Below are positions 44,722-56,363 of a stretch of 57,422 bases of DNA, one piece after another. A model generated the notes under the pieces. That model ran no database searches and was not told the origin of the DNA. It worked only from the letters and a program-made list of their open reading frames with translations. Source of the DNA: Calocera cornea HHB12733. Its lineage: Eukaryota; Basidiomycota; Dacrymycetes; Dacrymycetales; Dacrymycetaceae. The stretch is from positions 37,089 to 94,510 of the forward strand of contig KV423938.1 of NCBI GenBank assembly GCA_001632435.1, read 5' to 3'. The position numbers were made by a program, and so were the translations under genes. How positions within the stretch are numbered: the first letter of the stretch is position 1; every line of letters starts with the position of its first letter.

Positions 44722-47700
44722 ATAGCGAGGTCGCCTGGTGCAACCAGCCTCCTGGTGTCAGGGCGCCCCCAGGGTACTCGGTCCGCCTTCGCGGTCAGCG
44801 ACATTGTCAGCTCTTGTACAGTACATATGTACACCCTGAGCTGATCACCTCCTCAAAGTGTTGCGTGACACATTGCTGCCTGGCGGGCGTCCAGGATTCC
44901 TGACGAGAGGCCGCCGCCGACAGGGCTGCAGGACTCGGAGCAAGAACCCGCGTGATTGCTGAGTCCGATGGAATGGAAGTCTGTTTCTCTCGCTTCTAAG
45001 GGCCTCAGCGCTCGGAAATTGACTACCAACGGTGTAGCGGCGCGGACAGCAATTCAAACGCTGGGAAACAAAGGGTTATCAGCGCGTCATATGCTGGTAT
45101 ATTCGCCCTACAAATCCTGTCGACGATGGGTCAGCTGGTCGTGCGCTCCAAATTCGCTATCAAACTCGCATCATATGATCTGCGCAACGACATTGCAATT
45201 CACTGCTCCGCAATGAGTGGACCGCGTCAGTGGACTGTCGTGACTCTAGCCTGTCCAAGCTGGAAGGTGTCTCATCTCATTCGCACAAGTGATGAAAGAA
45301 CAGGATGACGTAGATTGTAAGGCTCACAGCGCTTGGGATCCATCTACAATATGCATGCCGACAAACCGCATCGAGCAAACGTCGCTTCTCGATACGCCCA
45401 CACCATGTTCTTGAATTCGGACTGAAGAAGCCATCTTCAGTACATAAGTAGGCGAGTCTGCGTCTTATCTACCGCCCGGAAAGGTTCAGAGGGGTTGGCT
45501 ACTTAGCTGTCTGATTCACTAAGCTGAGGAGCTCCTTGATTGTCTGTCCGTCCATGTCGAGGTGCATATGTGAGCAACGACTGCGCTCTATTTGGGGGGC
45601 AGCTAGCTGTCTTGTTGAACACCCCAAATTAGGGTGGAGCAACCAATGAATTTGTATAGATTTTCCATGTCTGACTAGTGGATCGACTTCAGGTGTGCAC
45701 GACCCGATCATTGTCATAGGAGGGTTATGGCATGGAGGAACGTCATATTGTTACGGTTCTCCGCGGCGAGTACGCACGACAATCTGGCGCACCTGCAATA
45801 TGAACGACACATTGACAGGGACGTCGGTGACTAACAATGGGAACTCGCTGTTTCCAACTTCCAATTGTCCTGGGGGTTTCTCTTCGCCAGAAGTTCGTCG
45901 GCATCCCGTGCGGTCGCTTAGCACCGCCGCTATGCGTTATGCGGACTGGAGGTCGCAAGAATGCCCGCTTGACCAGTTCTGCATTCGTATCGTCACGACA
46001 TGCCGATGCCCGTACCGCAAGCTCGGATGCTCGGGTCCAGTGCCTGGGCGTAGGAAGCAAGAGAATGACTTGCGGACGACGCTGATGACGGTACGACGGA
46101 TGACGGGCTTGTGAATGGGAGCCGGAAAGCAGAGTTGCCAGAAGCTGAGATTCTCCCACCCGAGACGGAGAGCGAGCCTCTGTCAAGGAACACTGCAGTT
46201 GCTCAACGAGGATCATGGAGACAACGAGGACATCCAGCGACGGTTGTTGTGGAAACCGGCCCAGACCTCGCCCCAGAGGTATATGGACCAATGGCAGTAA
46301 CAGGTGCTGTTGATATATCGCCGGTAAATTCTGTGTGTTCCGCATCTGAGCGAGCCCTTCGACGAAGCACCGATTGTCAGCGAGCGCAAGCGCAGGGAAA
46401 CTCACCTCCATGAAGGAGGATTGGACCAGCATTGCCAGTCCTTATCGAAGACATATGGTGCGAATGTCTGGCACGTCCAGGGATACACTATGGCGAGAAC
46501 GACCACCTCGCGAAAGGAGACGAGCTAGACCGGTACATGCCGAACTTGGGACGGAATGCCGCAGTACAGGCAGAACCTGACGATCAATGCGCCAATCAAC
46601 AATAATGGTGGTCCTACTGCAAATGGGTTACAATGTGGAGGAAGCGAAGGAGATGATGCAAGTCAGCATGTTCCGTAGTCGACGGCAAATATTGACCGCA
46701 GGAGGGAGAATGACTCGGTCAGAATATATCTCAGAAAGGAGGACTGCGGCTTGGTAAGAGACAAGCAGCGCTGACCAGAGATAGATATGACCCAGCAGCC
46801 CAGCGGACTGTCATCCTCCCGAGGATCATCCTGAAGCCTTTCGCGGCAGTCGATCCGGTTCAGTGGTCCAGCGCACGTAGATAAGCGTATCGTTGGCGCT
46901 CTTCCAGGATAGAAGTGCGAGGCGCCGAGGCGGGGCGAAGCCGTCTGCGGCACTGCAACCGAGCATACAACCGGGCTGCGTCGTTGCTTGAATCGTACAA
47001 GGGCCGAGCTCGAGAAGACACGACATCGTGCTCGCCAAGGGCGAAAGAAGCCACCGCCGAGGCAAGAACCAGAGCTCCTCGAATCCGCCCGAGAGAAATG
47101 AATGATAAGGCTCGGTCGATAAGGTTTGCCCCTTCGCGAACCCAATCCGCGAATAGCACCTCATTTGTTCCTCAGGAGATTTTCGCCCCATGCGTCGGCT
47201 CCAACTTGCAAGCCAATTCTTTTCCGCAAGTCTAGACTTGTGGTATTTATTGTTGGCGAGGCTCACCCCGAGAATGGACAGCGTTTGCGTCAGAGATTCG
47301 CGTGCTTGCACCTCGTATCAATATGGCCCCTATCAGCTCGGCATCCGAGTGATAGCCAACTTGCACGTGTTGACAATCATCGCTGCCCACCGGAACGCAT
47401 GCCGAACGTCATCGTGACAGCAACTTTCCGAAACGCCTTCGAGCAGGAGACAGCATGATGCGCTCCATGACAATATATCCTGATTGTCGGTGCATGGCTG
47501 TTGTCATTGTGCAGCGCCTCGACATCGCATGCGACACGGCCAACGTGCGCGCGACGCGTAGCATGGCGAATCGCATCATTCAGGATCACCTCCGTTGCCA
47601 AATGCAGCGCCCAAGGCGCGGCAAGCCGCACGGATCGTGCCGGGGTTCCTGCCGTGTTCGAAACGAGCAAACGTGTTCCGAGGGAGAATTAAGGGCTGCA

Positions 47701-50700
47701 CAAGCAATTTGACGGCCGCCTTCCGGATGCCGCGCTGGCAGGTCTGATTGACCCTTTCCGCCCCGCGTGGTCCATCGATGGATCGCGTGGGCGTCCTTGC
47801 ACGTGTTTCCGCTTTAGATTCTTCGGCAGCACGGGCAGCCGGTCCCTGGTTGCCTCTTCGTCTAAAGCACAAACAGAAAACAAGCGTTAAGCGCAAACAG
47901 ACGTCGCGGGGACACCGGCTCGGGCCGCAGCATAGGCGCCGGCCCGCCGCGGAGGCGCTCGTGCATTCAGCGGGTGCACGTGCATCCGGCCAATTTATTT
48001 CTCTGCGCAATTCAGTTGCGCTCGATGGTGTGCTGCATGGCTGATCGACGTCCCGCCTGTCCCCGGGCCATCGCCGTGTTTCTGTCGCCGCTCGGGAAGC
48101 TGGGGGCGTGACCAGCCGCTCCTCCACGCCTGGGAAAGAAATTCATTCGGTTACGGAACCGAGTTCGTTTTTGGACCATCGGCAGCAGTCAGCGACTCCG
48201 GGAATCACGACCGTTCAATACGCGGATCGCCGGTGTTTCGCCTCATCCGAAATTCGGTGTTTTCCAAGCGTTTTGCGCGAGAACGTTAGTGAGCGCCAGG
48301 ACGGCTGAACTAACAAGCTGGGGGGTCAGAGACAGTTTATGTACGACGGTTTCACTACGCCTATAATGAGACGGGTTACATACAACGCCGTAAACCTCCA
48401 GGCACGGACAAACTACCTCCGACGCAAGACGTTTATTTATCCGCGCCCCCGGGAGGCTGGAGGAGGGCCGGCGCCACTTCGGCGGTCCCGAGGACGGCTG
48501 TGAGCCGTTGGCGGAGGCGCGGCTCGGGCTTGCTCAGCGTGCAGCGTGGCGCAGGGGCGCGCTCCGGTTGGCCCAACCCCATTCGGGAGATCGGCTCGAG
48601 GACCTCCGCCAGCCCTACTGTAGTCCCCATCCCCCAATGTTTCAGCACGGTTTGCCGCATATGGATTTAATTGGCCGAGAATCCGCTGCTCGGGGGGGAG
48701 GGGGGTACTCAATTAAGCTGCCCGGATTAGCCTTCAGCCTCCGCGCCCCTAAAGAGGGCCTCGGGCGACCCCGCATCCCCCGCACCCGGCCTGCCCCGGC
48801 CCTCCCGGCCCAACCCGCTCGGCCGGCCAACGGTCCCCGAGGTGCCTCCGCGGCCGTAGCGCACCGTGTTGGTGGAGTCCTAATTCGGAAACGGCGCCGA
48901 GCTGGATAGGCTGGGAAAACAGGAGGCAAGGGAGGGCATGGAGAAAGGGTGGGTGAAACCCGGGCCAGCTGATTTGGTTTGGCCAGCGGGAGATGGAGGC
49001 GGAGGGCCCGGCCGGTGTGGGGAATACGATGGTGTTGTTTGGCTGGCCACTTTGACTTTGACTTTGGCGGGAGCTTGGGGCGCGATCATCAGTGACGACG
49101 AGTGAGTGATCAGCGGGTCGATCAGTGATCGCGGTGGATGGAGGGGCGGGATTACACCGAAACGCGTTTGTGGCATCGGGAAGCCAAAGCGGCAGCGCGC
49201 TCTCGGGGCCGACGATGCGAGGCTTTTCGCCTGCGACTTCGTTCACAGGAAGCCCGGAAGGCGGGGTCGGCCCCGCTCGTCCGGGGAGAAAAACCGAGCG
49301 GGTGAACGTGCAGGCGGAAAAGAAAAGCAAAAGAGGCTTTCAGAAAGTTCGCCTAACGATGTCACGGGCTGTGCAGCCAGGGATTTTCAATGGGCAGAGC
49401 TGTTGGGAGGGCGACACGAACACTTGGGAGGAAAAAACCCTGGATGACGTCCTGGCTTGTGCTTGTGCTTGTGCGAGGGCCCGAGGGTCTGCGAACCCGT
49501 ACCGTGCGAACGGGCGAAGCACGCGCGCGGCTAGCAACCAGCGGGCTGCTGCTTAATGCGAGCTCCGGCGCGCAGGGTCGTCCTGTATTTTCTCGGGGAG
49601 AAGCACGGAGGGGAGGAAAAAAGCAGAAGGGCGAGAGGGAAGGAAGGCGGGCGTGGCCAGTTGCGCGGCCGAGGTTTACGCTGGTGCTGCTGGGAAGGCG
49701 CGATTTTTACACGGGTTGCCAAGCGCGGCGCGTCTCCGCGGTCCGACAAGTCGCGCAGCAGCAGCAGGTGCATCCCATGATCCACGGAACAGTCGCAGTG
49801 CGTGTTTGTGCGTGCGTCTCGTTGCAGACGCTGGCGGGTGTGCCGGTGTGCCCAAAGGCAGGTGTTTACGCTGAGCATTGCTGTTCATTGTCCCGCCCGC
49901 TAGTGGCAGACAGTCGCTGGCCGCACCGCCCAAGGCGCGGGCGTGTCGAGGGCAGCACGTTCCCGGGCGGGCGTGTGGCCCGCAGAGGGCGAGCGTATGG
50001 CGCGCATCCGGTGCACCAGATGGCCCGGTAACACCGCGGGGCCAGGGGGTTAGCGGGGGCAAATGGGCGGGTGGCGATCAGGCGACGGTTGACGGGTTGA
50101 TCGGGAGCGGTGCGGGCCGGACAAGCGGGCGTGAGCGTGGTGGGGCCCAGGCCCGAAGGGGCAGACATGCGCGGCGCGGGGAGCGGGCTTACGGGATGGG
50201 CTGGCCGAGGAACCGGGTGAGCCCCCCCCCCCCACCTGCGTGCCACACACGCTCATGCCACCCAACGCACATTCACGCTAGGGACGGGTGGATTCCCCTT
50301 CGGGACGACCGACCCGGGCCTGAGTCGAGTCGACCCCCACCGGCTTGTTTATGCGGAAAAACCGTACTGCTGCACTCGGGGCCTCATCCCGTCCCTCACC
50401 GCCCTTTATCAACCCCGCACCCCCGTCCGTCGTCTGCGACTCTTTGCCTCCCCCACCGAGCATCCCCCTCATACTCTCTCCTCTCCTCTGCTCAACCAGG
50501 CGTCCCCTTCACTGGCCGACCCCAGCGCTCGAATCGCCCACCCCCGGTGACTCGCCCCCGCATCGCACGCCCCGCCACACAGCGTGACGCGCGCCGAGTT
50601 CCGAAATCCGGATCCGTGCCCGCGCCGCCTAGCTCAAACCCAATCCCCCCCAGCCTCTGAGGCAAGCGCGACGTCACACCGCCTCTTGTTTGGGCCGATC

Positions 50701-51393
50701 TGTCGATCCCTCCCGCCCAAGCTACATAACCTTGTGGTGGCCACCCCGTGCCTCGCCCCGCCTACCAACCTTCGCGACACGTCCCAGCGTCCCCTCCCCT
50801 GTCCCTCGCACGTCCCCCGCCCGCTCGGACAAAGGGGATTACTCGCATTTCGCCATTGTATCTTGTGCAGGTGAGCGCCCGTTCTAGACTCTCATTTTCT
50901 TTTTCGGCATCATGGCCGGGTCGTGGCGGGCGGATCAGAGGGAGGCGAGGCCTCCCCGCATCGAGCGGTGCTCATTGTGCGCTATTGCGCGCGGGGATCA
51001 GCCAGGCTGGCGACTGGGGCAGGGGCCGCGCTTATTTCGTGCATGGGCCGGGTGTTCGCCCGCCTTCTCCCTTGTCGCCTGCTCTCTTCCCCCGTCGCCT
51101 TCCCCTCCCTTCTCCCAGCTTCCCACCCCGTCCCTCGGCTGTCGCTTTTTGCGCAGGGCCCATCAAACTCTGCTCTGTTGCTTCTGTCGCGCGCCTGATC
51201 CCCGGGCCCGGCCATCTCGCCCGATCTGCCCCCCTCAGCGCCCAATCAATCACGAACACAACCGCTGACACTCCCTCCCCCCCAGGCCTATAACAGCCCC
51301 ACACAATACACTTGCCTCCCCCCACACCATCTCCCCCTCTCCGCTCATCCCCACCACCCCACCCCCTCCCTCCCCACACCATCCATCACCGCA
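44722..51393. other. Gene-poor region, then long GC- and C/T-rich leader
   Basis: No conserved domain is seen. 45.5-47.6 kb has several overlapping medium frames on both strands, none with a family I know or a coherent exon chain; a decayed or unrecognised gene cannot be excluded. 48.4-50.3 kb is very GC-rich. 50.35-51.39 kb is pyrimidine-rich on the plus strand and leads into the Ecl1-like gene; a donor-like gtgagc at about 50871 suggests a 5'-UTR intron. Confidence 0.5.
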
Positions 51394-52605
51394 ATGGATC
51401 TCCTCGACACCGCCTGGTGCCCCGTATGCGACCGCCAGATCGCACCCGCAATCCTCACCGCCCCTCCCACTCCCGCTCCCACCGTCCCCTCCTCCCTCGC
51501 ACCCGCACCCGCACCCGCACAACAGCCAATCAAGACCCGCGGCGGCACCATCAAGGCTGCACCAGGGTCAAGACGAGCACCAGCGGGCCACGCACGCTCA
51601 AAGAGCAGCGCCAACGTCCCTTCCCCCTCGCCTTCTCCCCCGGCGCCCTCCGCATCCCCCCCGCCAAAGAAGGAGAAGGTCAAGACGTACATCTCCCAGG
51701 CGCCCACACCGCTCTACTGCTCCCCAGAGTGCGAGCTGCGCGACGCAATGTCCGCACTGAGCCTGTCCATCCCGCCCTCCCCGACGCAGGCAACGTATGC
51801 TGCCTACACGCGGCATACCCCCCATCCACCCAGCTCGCCCATAATGATCTCGGGCAGCTCGTCCTCCTCCGACGCGGGAGGGAGCTACGGCAGCCCTTAC
51901 TCGACGAACAGCGACTACTTCGCCTTCCTCGAAGGCCGGCCAAGGCGGCCATCGCAGACGGCCAACACCGGCTCGTCAGCAGAGTCCCTCTCCTCGCTGA
52001 ACCAGTACCGCGCTCTCCCTCCCACAATACGCACACCCGCCTCCCGCTCCCGCCGCACTTCCTCATCCTCCCTCGCCCCACGCACACCCCACAGCGCGGG
52101 GTACGCCCATTCCCCACCAGCGGAGAAACAGTACACGCTGTCCTTCACGCGCGCCCCGGCGTCCACCGCCTCGCCCAGCAACTCCCCGCCGGCGATCAGC
52201 ATCATCCCCGCCTACGCAGCGCGCCGGGAGCGCAGCCTCTCGCGCGCCTCGTCCAGCCTGCGCGAAGCGGCGGGCATGGCCCTCCCGCTCTCGCCCACAT
52301 CGGGCAGCGCAAGCGTCCGCTCCATCCCCCGCTCCCAGTCGGACATGTCCCCCCACACGCCCAGGCCATTCACACCGCTCGAAGCGCGCCCGCGGCCAAC
52401 GAGCACCGTGAGCAGCCGGCGCATGGAGCGCAGCCCCGAGGGCGCGGGCGTGCGCGGCAGCCCGCTCAGGGAGGAGGAGGAGCAGGACGGCAGCAAGTTC
52501 TGGTCCTGGAGCGGAAAGGGCGTCCCGACGTACCAGGCTATGCCGGTGCGGCCCAAGGAGGGCACGCCTGACCAGCGCAAGCGCATGTTCTACTTCCAGC
52601 AGTAG
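51394..52605 (+). CDS. Ecl1-like life-span regulatory factor
   Basis: A single exon of 403 aa. The N-terminus MDLLDTAWCPVCDRQI contains one CxxC, and TPLYCSPECELRDAMSAL at about residues 105-125 contains CxxxC; together these form the zinc-binding signature of the fungal Ecl1/Ecl2/Ecl3 family, small proteins that in fission yeast extend chronological life span and respond to starvation. Between and after the Cys pairs the protein is disordered, rich in Ser, Pro, Ala and Thr, much longer than yeast Ecl proteins. The C-terminus SKFWSWSGKGVPTYQAMP...KRMFYFQQ looks conserved and structured. The ATG at 51394 follows a long C/T-rich leader. The family assignment rests on the paired Cys motifs and overall layout. 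Confidence 0.8.
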   Translation: MDLLDTAWCPVCDRQIAPAILTAPPTPAPTVPSSLAPAPAPAQQPIKTRGGTIKAAPGSRRAPAGHARSKSSANVPSPSPSPPAPSASPPPKKEKVKTYISQAPTPLYCSPECELRDAMSALSLSIPPSPTQATYAAYTRHTPHPPSSPIMISGSSSSSDAGGSYGSPYSTNSDYFAFLEGRPRRPSQTANTGSSAESLSSLNQYRALPPTIRTPASRSRRTSSSSLAPRTPHSAGYAHSPPAEKQYTLSFTRAPASTASPSNSPPAISIIPAYAARRERSLSRASSSLREAAGMALPLSPTSGSASVRSIPRSQSDMSPHTPRPFTPLEARPRPTSTVSSRRMERSPEGAGVRGSPLREEEEQDGSKFWSWSGKGVPTYQAMPVRPKEGTPDQRKRMFYFQQ

Positions 52606-55600
52606 GGCTCTCTGGAGCTCGGTGCTCCCTATCGTATCGACCGCATATACCCCGGATTGTACCACGACCGACGAGAGGATACCCGGCGACGCGCATATAT
52701 CTTGGCTGCTCCCGCTGTTTTACCTTCAACTGCACGATATCATGCCCCCCTTCCATTGTTTCAGCTTCACCGTCCTGTTTGCTCAACGCACAGCGCCCCG
52801 GCGGCGCTCTCAACGGCGCTGCCACTTTACCTTCCCGTTTCTGCCTTGTGTGCTTTTACATCACTTTTCATCATTCATCATCATTCACATCAACCAAAGC
52901 CAAGCCAAGCCAACCAACAACGTAAAGTAGTGTCAAGAACAAATAATCCGTGTTTCTGCTCTCTTTGTAGTGACCGCTGTAGGAGATATAGTCTGGACGG
53001 GAGAGAGAAACCAAATCAAAGTCAATTACTGCTGCTACTTTGCTGTGTGCCGGCCCCGCCTGCCTGTTCCATCCTGCCTTCGACTTCGGAGCGTGCATGA
53101 CGGTGGGACGAGGTGTGCTCGAAAAGGACGCGCGTCCCCGGTCTAATCCTAATCTCTTAATCTTTATTTAATCTTACGACACGAACCGATACGACAACGC
53201 ATCGGCATCGGCATCGGGCCGTTCACCCAAGCTTTCTTCCCTTCTTTCCCTCCTTCCCTCCTTCGCTTCCAGAACCACGGCCCCGGCAACCCTCGCAGCC
53301 AGCACACACACCGACCGCGGTCCTTCTGTTCCCCACCCCCACAGGGCCCCACAGGGCCATGCAGGGCGTGGCGAACTCTGATGCAGCTTCTGACCCCACG
53401 GGAGGACGATCAGGATCAGGATCAGGACGTAATGCGCGTGTCAGACCTTGTCAGGGGGTGTCAGAGGGTGTCATGCCACGGTCATGCAGCGAGGGGGCGG
53501 TTCGCACGCGATACTCAGGCTGGTTGGACGGCGTTGTTCGCTCCCTCGCTCCCTCGCTGCTTCGGGCCACCGGGGGTTGGGCACCGGACACCGGGCACCG
53601 GAGGTTAGGGAACAAATGCAATGATCAGCAGAAAGCGGCGCGCTGCCCGAGCTGTACGCCGCTTTCCGCTGCGCTGGAATCGGTGCATTGTTGTCGCGCT
53701 GCTGCTGCTGCTGCTGCTGGAGTGGGGGCTGCGAAGCCTGGAGAATGCGGGGCTGGTTGGGGAATGGACAACGGATGACGCGCTGGGTTGGAGCCCTCGG
53801 GGAGGAGCGGCTTGCCATCCACGTCCAGCGAATACGCATCGAATGTACACCTACTTGGAACTCGACCGTGCTTCCGATGCATGCCAGTGCATCAACGCGC
53901 CGCCGCCCGGGCAAATGAGCCTGAATCCCTGCGTCAATCCCTGCGTCGCCCCGTCCCGGTGTAGCTTCCTGCTCCAACCGCAAGCCCACTCTACGCAACG
54001 ACAAGCCACTTGGAGCTCGGAGCGCTCGGGCAAACCGTTTCTGCGTGTTCCATTCCCGCGCGTGCAATTCCTGAAGCACTGGAGTGAAACGGCGAAATTG
54101 TCGGAGAATCCTCGTATGCGCCGGAGGTCGGTTCGGTTCGGTCCAAGCTCGGACTGGGAGCGGACGCGTCAGCGGCACATTGCGGGACTTTGGCGCGGCG
54201 AAATATCGCTCTTGGTTTGGATGGATGCGGCTCTGGCTCTGGCTCTGGCTCTATGCCGCTGCCTCGTTGCAAGCTTGTTGCGGGAAGTGCATAGGCCTCG
54301 GCACAGCTCAGCGCGGTACTGTAGGTTTGCTCGAGGAAACCGGGCTAGATTCAGCGTGCGAAAAGCATGCCTGGGAACGCGGTAGGCATGTGCCCTCCGC
54401 AAGCTCCCCGGGCGCGGCGCAAGGTTCCAGCAGCCCCGCCGCGCCGTTCCAGCCCGGTCCCAACGGTGGAGGCTGGCGAGGCTTGTTGTTCATCAGCGGT
54501 GCACGGGTTGGGGGCATCAAGCCCCGCTACCCCGCACCCGTCCGCGCGGCGGGCGCGTGCTCATCACCTACCTGCCCGACCCCTGTGGAGCCCCAACCGC
54601 CCCGCCCCCTGCACTTGTTTATTACCTCCATCCACAGTCAATCAGGCGGCAACCTCCATCCCTCCATCCATCCGCGTTTCCGCGGCGCCGCGCTAACCCT
54701 ATGACTCGGAGCGCGTCCCGGCCCGTCGGGCTTGATCGACGCGCATTTGTAGGGTCACTTGCCACCTGCCTTTTGGAGAATTGCCGCGTTTGGCGCACTC
54801 GGCGTACTCGGCGATTCAACAGACTGGGGGTACCCGGATGCCCCGTCTTCCGGTCGTGGAATCCAGGAGCGACCCGGCTGCCGGGATTGTGCTAACCAAG
54901 ATTTGGCTCCACCTACCCCTGAGGCGCCCAATTCGGTTATGGGCGCTTGTGCGGGCTGCCGTGTTGAGTACGAGCTTCCGTAGGCGCTTTTTCGGGAACT
55001 TTGCTGCAAGATTAGACACCATTTCCAGAACACTATCAACGCTGACATTCGAGGGAAGTGCAGAGCCTTCTGGCCGCTTCCCCGTCGCTCGTCGGCATCG
55101 GCGTAGATGTGTCACGACGGTGGCCACAATGGCCATCATAACTAAATCAAGCCGCCTCGTGTCGCCTGCGGAGAACTCGCATGAACTCGGGCCACATGAC
55201 TTTCTTTCATATATGGTAGCTTTGTAGCATACGCTCCGGTATCGAGCATCGATCAACAACCCCTTTGTGTAAGGCTTGCAATCGCGCTTGCTTATCGTGT
55301 GTCCGACGCAATTCCCTTTGTCCGGACGCTGGGGATTCCCATCAGTGCGCGTTACCTTGTCCTGGCTCAAGTATAGTGTGCGACCTGTCAGCCGTGACTG
55401 CTCATGCGCTAAGTTTCAACTCGGTACATTGCAGTTAATCAGAGACCTGCTAGGTCTTAGCGCTTCTGTCATCAATCATGCTGTCGATCGCAGTCAGCAC
55501 CAGGCAGGTTTAGGGCGAGAAGATAGCGGAGCGCAATCACATATATTGGCTTAGAAAATTTCAGAACAGTGGCGACAACGGCGTGTAGCTCAAGTGCGAT

Positions 55601-56115
55601 CGTGATGGCTCATGTGGGCTGCCGAGCACTGGCGTCAGCTCAAAATCCGGCTGCTATCTTAGGATAGACTCATGGTACACATTCGGAACTGCGATTTCGA
55701 GGCTATCAGTCTGTTTATCATGCCGGCCGCTGGCCAACGAGAACCCCCTTTGTTCGAACAATGGGGACTATGACGTGCCATGACTCAGACATTTTTACAT
55801 AGCCCCGATCACACTCAAGATCACGACGGGATATGGTCCTGAAGAAGCACTGTGATAAGCAAACAGAAGTTGTCTGCTCGGAAATCCAACCTGCGTGAAC
55901 AGTTATAGCTCATAGACTCGGTGGAATTTCGAGTCATAAGAAGCATTAGACAATGGGCAATTGTCACGGAGAGGTCTTCTCAGCCCCTGAGCATGGCATC
56001 TTCCCCATTCAAGGCGAGAATCACTGTCCAAAAGTGGTATGATTTCCACTCGCAAATATCTGGGTGGCATTACAGTTCACCGGCTGATCAGCCTATTTCG
56101 GTTTCTATAGAGTCA
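52606..56115. other. Gene-free 3.5-kb stretch
   Basis: The first 500 bp look like the 3' UTR and terminator of the Ecl1-like gene. Beyond that, simple repeats occur (ctgctgctg at about 53699-53718, ggctct at about 54226-54250). A 254-codon ATG frame at 53621-54385 was judged an artefact of GC richness. No gene is supported. Confidence 0.5.
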
Positions 56116-56323
56116 TGTCAGGCTTCTGAATACAATATACACAGTCACAATTGACCAAGCCTCGTGGACTCTGGGTAGATTGAGCTAGGCTAGGTACAGG
56201 GGGAAGACGATGATGAGTTGACACGACAAGGAGACCTCGCTTGCAGCGGGTCTGTACTTATACTAGTGGGGCGGCTATAAGGTTCCAAAGCCCAGGGCGG
56301 TGCGTCGGAACCTGTCCCTGACA
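56116..56323 (-). repeat. 3' LTR of a Ty3/Gypsy element, 208 bp
   Basis: On the plus strand the segment begins tgtcaggcttctg and ends cctgtccctgaca, so the element-strand LTR starts TGTCAGG and ends CCTGACA: a perfect 7-bp terminal inverted repeat with TG..CA ends. A TATA-like TATAAGTA is inside (about 56255-56265 on the minus strand). It lies 40 bp beyond the stop codon of the pol frame, with a purine-rich tract between. The matching 5' LTR would be outside the window, so the boundary is inferred from the inverted ends. Confidence 0.75.
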
Positions 56324-56340
56324 GTATCCCCTTCTTAGGG
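56324..56340 (-). promoter_or_regulatory. Polypurine tract of the retroelement
   Basis: On the element strand CTAAGAAGGGGATAC directly precedes the LTR start. A purine run at this place primes plus-strand DNA synthesis in LTR elements. Confidence 0.6.
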
Positions 56341-56363
56341 TCGAGCACCTGCGAGACTACTGG

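Noticed and set aside
45743..47311. Overlapping medium-length frames on both strands, possible multi-exon membrane protein
   Set aside because: No family motif, and exons could not be chained with good splice sites. A decayed gene is possible but not supportable.
53621..54385. ATG frame of 254 codons with a hydrophobic Leu run
   Set aside because: The Leu run comes from a ctg microsatellite, equally long frames exist on the other strand, and no family resemblance is seen.
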